DNA from: Flavobacteriales bacterium UBA2798
Lineage (GTDB): Bacteria; Bacteroidota; Bacteroidia; Flavobacteriales_D; UBA2798
Direction: 5' to 3'
Assembly (NCBI GenBank): GCA_002351955.1
Contig: DEHO01000054.1
Coordinates: forward strand, 95,703 to 106,496
Length of the DNA: 10,794 nt
Part shown: positions 6,563 through 10,794 of the stretch, in pieces
How positions within the stretch are numbered: position 1 is the stretch's first letter
How the letters are laid out: each line of letters starts with the position of its first letter
Notes under the pieces: generated by a model
Database searches by the model: none
What the model was told of the DNA's origin: nothing
The model's input: only the letters and a program-made list of their open reading frames with translations
Made by a program: the position numbers and the translations under genes

Positions 6563-7123
6563 ATGAGCGACGTTAAAACCATCATTGATCTATGTAAGGA
6601 GGAAATGAATCAAGCCATTTCTCACCTTGAAAATGAACTTGCCAAGGTGCGGGCAGGAAGAGCTAATCCATCGATGCTCGAAAGCGTTATGGTGGATTAT
6701 TACGGATCTACTGTGCCGATGAGTCAGGTGGCAAACGTAAGCACTACCGATGCGCGTACCATTCGTATTCAGCCATGGGAAAAGAACATGCTGAATCCGA
6801 TTGCCGAGGCCATCATGAACAGCAATCTTTCGCTGAATCCGCAGAACAACGGAGAAGTACTGATCATTTCCATTCCGCCACTTACCGAAGAGCGCAGAAA
6901 AGAATTGTGCAAAAAGGCAAAGTCGGAGGGAGAAGATGCCAAGATCAGCATTCGTAACCATCGCAGGGATGCCAACGAAGCTGTAAAGAAATTACAAAAG
7001 GATGGCCTTCCCGAAGATGAAGCAAAAGACGGAGAAGCAAAAATTCAGGACCTCACCAATACGTTCAGTACAAAGATCGATCAACTGGTAGAGCAGAAAG
7101 AAAAAGATATCATGACTGTGTAA
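6563..7123 (+). CDS. frr: Ribosome recycling factor
   Basis: RRF acts with EF-G to split the post-termination ribosome complex. The 186-residue product matches the family length (about 185). Domain I is the three-helix bundle formed by the N- and C-terminal parts, with KVRAGRANPSML (28-39) near the start and SIRNHRRDANEAVKKL (129-144), which includes Arg131 and Arg134, later. Domain II lies between about 40 and 105, with STTDARTIRIQPWEK (60-74) and IPPLTEERRKEL (104-115). No residue expected from the family is visibly missing. A weak promoter-like TATTTTCG (6537-6544) lies in the 32-base gap after pyrH, but co-transcription with pyrH is more likely. A strong terminator follows immediately. 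Confidence 0.97.
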   Translation: MSDVKTIIDLCKEEMNQAISHLENELAKVRAGRANPSMLESVMVDYYGSTVPMSQVANVSTTDARTIRIQPWEKNMLNPIAEAIMNSNLSLNPQNNGEVLIISIPPLTEERRKELCKKAKSEGEDAKISIRNHRRDANEAVKKLQKDGLPEDEAKDGEAKIQDLTNTFSTKIDQLVEQKEKDIMTV

Positions 7124-7128
7124 ATTCA

Positions 7129-7157
7129 AAAAAGCCCCGGACATCCGGGGCTTTTTG
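7129..7157 (+). terminator. Intrinsic terminator after frr
   Basis: AAAAAGCCCCGG (7129-7140) pairs with CCGGGGCTTTTT (7145-7156) around an ACAT loop. The stem has 12 pairs with a GC-rich upper part, flanked by A- and T-runs. It lies six bases after the frr stop codon and is a strong end to the translation cluster. Confidence 0.93.
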
Positions 7158-7187
7158 TTCAACTAATTTATTGTTCAGGTGTACTGA

Positions 7188-8432
7188 ATGAAAATAAGGA
7201 ATATGAACCATTTTTTTGCTGTACTGTTTCTGCTACTTTTTAATGTGCAAATAAACGCAGAATCAAATTTTTCATTTTCAAAGGATGGGAAGATGGGAAT
7301 GGTGATCGAAGGAACGCAATTGAAGTTGTTTTCACTTCCCGACGGCACAATTCTTCGCAATTGGGTTTTACCTGGGTTTTCAAGTTATCCGGAACCACGT
7401 TATGCCGAACAATTTCTAAGAGGAATCCTAAGTCCTGACGGAACACAAATCGTTGTTTATTTTAAGGGCAGTTTTTATAACGCAGCAACCTGGACCGACG
7501 AGCCGGAATTTAAGTTGTATACACCGAGCTCGGTCAACATTCAGGCAGGAATGGAATTCTATTGCTCGAATAAAGCAAAACATGTTGTCACCACCGAAAT
7601 TCCGGGTTCGGGAGATCAATCGGGATCCGGACAATGTTCTCCCGGGTACAGAGTTCCGGTGATGGTGATGCGTAATTCCGCTGTAAAAAGTTTCACTGAA
7701 CGGATAGCCTGTGTTTTTACCAGCCATGTTGCTGTGGATGAAGAAGGGAATGTTGCTGCCTATGGAGATAAGGGAATGTTGTATTATCCTGTGAATGGAA
7801 GTTCTCCTGTTCAGCTTGCAGGAAAGGACGTTCGTCTTATTAAGCAATCGTTTTGCATGAACGGAAACGCTTTGCTCGTAAATGCCAGAGTGCCCCTCAA
7901 TGATAGTCTTAGTAAATTGAAAGAAGAACGCATCGCGCGCGAACTGGATCGTCAGATGAAAAACTACAGAGATATTCAGCCTGACGACATCTCTGCTGAA
8001 GTGGCTTACCTGAGCGATAGGAGCAAAAAAGAAGAATGGCTGAGGTTTTGTTATCCCGATTCGGTATGGTCGCTGGTATGGATCAAGAAGACCGGTGATG
8101 GTTGGTCGAAGCCTGAACCTGCATTGCCTCCGCATTTGTATCCCATTGCTTGGTCGACCGCAGTATCTCCGGATGGAAAAACAATTGCATGGGTAGAATT
8201 GGAAAGAGGTGATGACGGTAATATGATTGTGAGCAAAAAATTACAATTCGTACAGCGATTGGAGAATGGAAAATGGAGAGGTCCTGTTGTGGTAACCGAC
8301 ATGCCTGACCACAACAATCACATCTGGTTGTTTGATCAATACGGAGTTGTTTATCACGAAGGAAAATTGCAACTATTTTACTTTAGTGGCAAACAGTCGG
8401 GTAAGTTGAAGGTGATCAACATGAAAGAATAA
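7188..8432 (+). CDS. Exported beta-propeller-like protein, unknown function
   Basis: The product is 414 residues with a signal peptide at 1-24: MKIRNMNHF is basic, then a Leu/Phe core, with INA before the cleavage site. I prefer the ATG at 7188 over the one at 7203, because the later start would remove the only basic residues of the signal. The mature part repeatedly shows short motifs of the WD40/TolB (PD40) type: FSFSKDGKMG (28-37), ILSPDGTQIVVY (80-91), VDEEGNVAAYG (183-193), and AVSPDGKTIAWVE (325-337). This points to a beta-propeller. Between about 236 and 286 the sequence becomes strongly charged and helical, which looks like an insertion in the propeller. There is no lipobox and no T9SS sorting domain, so a periplasmic location is likeliest. 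The protein has five cysteines after the signal. The gene stands alone between two terminators; I see no clear promoter. No partner or substrate can be inferred. Confidence 0.85.
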   Translation: MKIRNMNHFFAVLFLLLFNVQINAESNFSFSKDGKMGMVIEGTQLKLFSLPDGTILRNWVLPGFSSYPEPRYAEQFLRGILSPDGTQIVVYFKGSFYNAATWTDEPEFKLYTPSSVNIQAGMEFYCSNKAKHVVTTEIPGSGDQSGSGQCSPGYRVPVMVMRNSAVKSFTERIACVFTSHVAVDEEGNVAAYGDKGMLYYPVNGSSPVQLAGKDVRLIKQSFCMNGNALLVNARVPLNDSLSKLKEERIARELDRQMKNYRDIQPDDISAEVAYLSDRSKKEEWLRFCYPDSVWSLVWIKKTGDGWSKPEPALPPHLYPIAWSTAVSPDGKTIAWVELERGDDGNMIVSKKLQFVQRLENGKWRGPVVVTDMPDHNNHIWLFDQYGVVYHEGKLQLFYFSGKQSGKLKVINMKE

Positions 8433-8449
8433 ATAATAGCAGCACATTC

Positions 8450-8481
8450 AAAAAAAGTCCCGCATTTGCGGGACTTTTTTT
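8450..8481. terminator. Bidirectional terminator between convergent genes
   Basis: AAAAAAAGTCCCGC (8450-8463) pairs with GCGGGACTTTTTTT (8468-8481) around an ATTT loop. A-run and T-run flank a 7-pair GC-rich core, so it can terminate both the propeller gene (plus) and the C10-peptidase gene (minus), whose stop codon is only two bases away. Confidence 0.93.
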
Positions 8482-8482
8482 A

Positions 8483-10794
8483 TTAATTGGTGAGAATTAA
8501 CGGCACAAAATAAACAGCATCAGTTGCAGTGAGTTTTATCAGGTAGATTCCTCTTTCAAGTGATTGTACGAAGAGTTGTGTTGAGTTTCCTGTTGCAAAT
8601 TTTTCAATTACCAATTTGCCGTCAGCCGAGTAAATTTCTATCCGTGAATTGTTCATGAAATCGGGAGAAAGAATGGTGATCATGTCGCGTGCGGGATTGG
8701 GGAAAACCATTGGTTTTTCATTGGTAGTGAAATCGGTCACTCCATTCACTCCGCTTTGGTTGACAACGATTACCTCATTGATAATTCCATTGGTAACAGT
8801 TATACTGCCTGTGCGTGCGATGCCAGTGTTTTCTTCTGCGAATACGGTAAGCGAACCATTTCCTGATCCGGAGTTAATATCGATCGTTAACCATGCATCA
8901 TTTGAGCTCGCGATCCAGGAACCGGATGTGGTGATTGACACCAATTGATCGGATGCTGTTTCAGGAAAGTTGATCAGCGATGGGCTAACACCCAATGTTG
9001 CTGCATTCGCATCTTGAGTGATCCATAACGTATCGGAATTTGTTCCGGATCGAACCACTACATAACCACTTTGTGATGTGGTAAGTGCATTGAGTCCTAC
9101 GTTCACATCAAAAGAACTGATTCCGCTTCCACTTGCAGTATTGGTGGTAATCCATGCCGCGGATGAAGTGATGGAATAATCAACGTTGGAAATTACATTC
9201 ACAACATAAGTGTTTCCTGTTGCCGGGATGCTTAGGGTGGTTTCTATTATATTCAACAGACTATCTTCTCCCTGTTGTTCCAGCAGAACTGTTTTCGTTC
9301 TGAAACCGCGCGTAAATGTTGCAAGTGCGCTGCGTGGAGTTGTGGCGGTATTTGCAAGTGCGGTAATACCAAGCGTTCCATTGCCTGATCCTGATGCTGC
9401 TGAAAGATTAATCCATGCAGCAGGACAAGTTACCTGCCAGATGCTGTCGGAACTTACAGTAACATTTTGCAATTGTCCGGATGCAATGAAGTTGAGTGCA
9501 ACCGGATTTACATCCAGATTACGGTGATCAGCCACAACGATATCATAGTCTTCAATATCTCCTCCCTGATCTGTTGTGTTGCATGGACTTGTAGTTGGAC
9601 TCGGAAAGTTTTTTACGTATACACGCATTCTGGTAGTCCCCTCAACAGCGGTGGAGGGAACAGTGAAATTAAGTGATTTCGTTCCAGTGAAAGAAGGGTA
9701 CCACGATCCTGCCGGTGGCATAATGGCTTCTCCCGCGTCGTTAAAGTCACCATCAATATTCCAGTCGATCCATATTGCAGGAGCAACACTTCCGGTGAAT
9801 GTTGCTGAGAAGGTGTAGGTAGAATCGCGTTTGAGTGTTGTTGATAATCCGGTATGGATATACCCTTCGTTATTGGAGGACGTTCTGTTAATAGTGTTTA
9901 ATGTAACATTGGTTAATCCGTTTGTTCCGCTGATTACAAGTGCAGGTGTGCACCAAAAACTGCTGTTACTCGACTGCTCGATGGATAGTGTGCGTTGAAG
10001 GTTTCCTCTGGTAACAATCACCGTTCCTGTTCTTGCAACAGGTCCGTTGGCAGTTACATCCACTGTAACACTCAAATTTCCGTTTCCGGTGTTAGGTGTA
10101 ATGCTAATCCAGGAATCAGGACTGGAGGCTGTCCAGATACTATCTGAACTAATTGCAAAAGTTTGGTTTCCTGCCAGTGAAGAAAATGTCAGCAAAGAAG
10201 GATTTACAGAAAGAGATGGAAGAATTCCGCTTTGCTGAATCACAAATGAAGATGTAGCAACACCTGAAGTTGCTGTAATGGTTGCATAGCGGGGAATGTA
10301 AGTAGCATTTGTGCCAATATTCACAGTTGCGCCTTCATTGAAACTGTAGTATCCTGCTATTCCTGCAGTGAGATTTGGCATTGCCCATCCCTGGTTGGAA
10401 GTGATGGTCCACGCTGCCAACGCACCAACTTCAAACGGAACATTTCCACCACCGGCTGTTACTGTTAGAGTATCGGTTGTTGTTTCTACTGCCTGCGTTC
10501 TAGGTTGGATACCTACAATAAGATTTCCGGGTGTATAATCATTTCCTCCGGCAATAATTGAATGAATGTTATACATCCCATCGTACAATCCACCCCAACC
10601 GAAATTAACGTGAAAACGGAGGGGGCTTAATTGATAACCATATATAATATAAAAGTGACCGCCGCCACTTGCGAATACGGGGCGGCCCGCATCCAGTTCG
10701 CTTCTCACTTTGTTTTCCCATTCGGTATTCGTATACAGAGCTTTCAGTAATCCCCTTATGGAAAGCGAATAATTGTAATATTTTTTCAATGCCA
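8483..10794 (-). CDS. C10 peptidase with BACON/GEVED domains and T9SS sorting domain, 5' end outside window
   Basis: The reading frame is open to the window edge (769 full codons). It has no credible start codon; the first in-frame candidate is an internal TTG. Numbering residues from that codon (10789), 1-98 are the C-terminal part of a streptopain-type (MEROPS C10) cysteine peptidase: YYNYS, GRPVFASGGGH with catalytic His45, FHVNFGWGGLYDG (59-71), ending IVGIQP. The catalytic Cys would lie upstream, outside the window. BACON domains follow at about 106-188 and 191-274, then a GEVED domain (about 276-421, with WIDWNIDGDFNDAGE and DIEDYDIVV), then BACON domains at about 425-508, 511-594 and 597-680. 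Residues about 689-768 are a T9SS type A sorting domain (VFPNPARD, IEIYSADGKLV, GIYLIKL). The protein is therefore probably secreted across the outer membrane and possibly anchored there. BACON domains often accompany carbohydrate- or mucin-binding proteins; the target here is unknown. Confidence 0.93.
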   Translation of the reverse strand, partial: ALKKYYNYSLSIRGLLKALYTNTEWENKVRSELDAGRPVFASGGGHFYIIYGYQLSPLRFHVNFGWGGLYDGMYNIHSIIAGGNDYTPGNLIVGIQPRTQAVETTTDTLTVTAGGGNVPFEVGALAAWTITSNQGWAMPNLTAGIAGYYSFNEGATVNIGTNATYIPRYATITATSGVATSSFVIQQSGILPSLSVNPSLLTFSSLAGNQTFAISSDSIWTASSPDSWISITPNTGNGNLSVTVDVTANGPVARTGTVIVTRGNLQRTLSIEQSSNSSFWCTPALVISGTNGLTNVTLNTINRTSSNNEGYIHTGLSTTLKRDSTYTFSATFTGSVAPAIWIDWNIDGDFNDAGEAIMPPAGSWYPSFTGTKSLNFTVPSTAVEGTTRMRVYVKNFPSPTTSPCNTTDQGGDIEDYDIVVADHRNLDVNPVALNFIASGQLQNVTVSSDSIWQVTCPAAWINLSAASGSGNGTLGITALANTATTPRSALATFTRGFRTKTVLLEQQGEDSLLNIIETTLSIPATGNTYVVNVISNVDYSITSSAAWITTNTASGSGISSFDVNVGLNALTTSQSGYVVVRSGTNSDTLWITQDANAATLGVSPSLINFPETASDQLVSITTSGSWIASSNDAWLTIDINSGSGNGSLTVFAEENTGIARTGSITVTNGIINEVIVVNQSGVNGVTDFTTNEKPMVFPNPARDMITILSPDFMNNSRIEIYSADGKLVIEKFATGNSTQLFVQSLERGIYLIKLTATDAVYFVPLILTN

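Noticed and set aside
7158..7187. Promoter for the propeller gene
   Set aside because: TAATTTAT and TATTGTTC are poor -7 matches with no properly spaced -33 TTTG.
7428..8135. Long open frame antisense to the propeller gene (235 codons)
   Set aside because: Its product has no signal, domain or compositional logic, while the plus-strand frame has a signal peptide, repeated motifs and flanking terminators. The open antisense frame is a by-product of codon use.
10787..10789. Start codon of the C10 peptidase gene at 10789
   Set aside because: The codon is TTG in the middle of a conserved peptidase domain and the frame is open upstream; the true start lies outside the window.
1..10794. CRISPR arrays, tRNA genes, insertion sequences, phage or defence genes
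   Set aside because: No direct-repeat/spacer pattern, cloverleaf, transposase motif or nuclease/defence motif was seen on either strand.

Overview
The window is chromosomal DNA of a member of the Bacteroidota that has a type IX secretion system (T9SS). Four things support this. The translation-gene order rplM-rpsI-rpsB-tsf-pyrH-frr is typical of the phylum. The last gene encodes BACON domains followed by a C-terminal T9SS type A sorting domain. The promoter before rplM matches the Bacteroidota housekeeping consensus TTTG-N19-TAnnTTTG exactly. Start codons are preceded by A-rich stretches rather than Shine-Dalgarno sequences. I cannot fix the genus; a flavobacterial or chitinophagal relative is an inference.

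Layout. Positions 1-1154 (minus) hold the 5' part of an exported protein of unknown function whose C-terminal half looks TPR-like. A short divergent intergenic region leads to kbl (glycine C-acetyltransferase), whose stop codon overlaps the start of a small putative lipoprotein gene by one base. A strong promoter then drives rplM-rpsI (ribosomal proteins L13 and S9). A 125-base gap with a well-folded stem-loop separates these from rpsB-tsf (ribosomal protein S2 and elongation factor Ts). An intrinsic terminator follows tsf, then come pyrH (UMP kinase) and frr (ribosome recycling factor), closed by a second terminator. After that lies an exported beta-propeller-like protein of unknown function. 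It converges, through a shared bidirectional terminator, on the 3' part of a large minus-strand gene. That gene encodes the end of a C10 (streptopain-like) cysteine peptidase, two BACON domains, a GEVED domain, three more BACON domains and the sorting domain.

How the genes fit together. The core is a translation cluster: two ribosomal proteins, then S2 and EF-Ts, then UMP kinase and recycling factor. The only good promoter I see for the whole cluster is the one before rplM. The structured rpsB leader and the terminator before pyrH are therefore the likely points where output is adjusted within the cluster. The flanking genes are unrelated cell-envelope or secreted proteins and an amino-acid catabolism gene.

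I found no CRISPR array, tRNA or rRNA gene, insertion sequence or defence system. Most of the window is ordinary housekeeping DNA. The items most worth a second look are the rpsB leader RNA, the long charged tail on S2, the corrected kbl start, and the altered active-site motif in the C10 peptidase.
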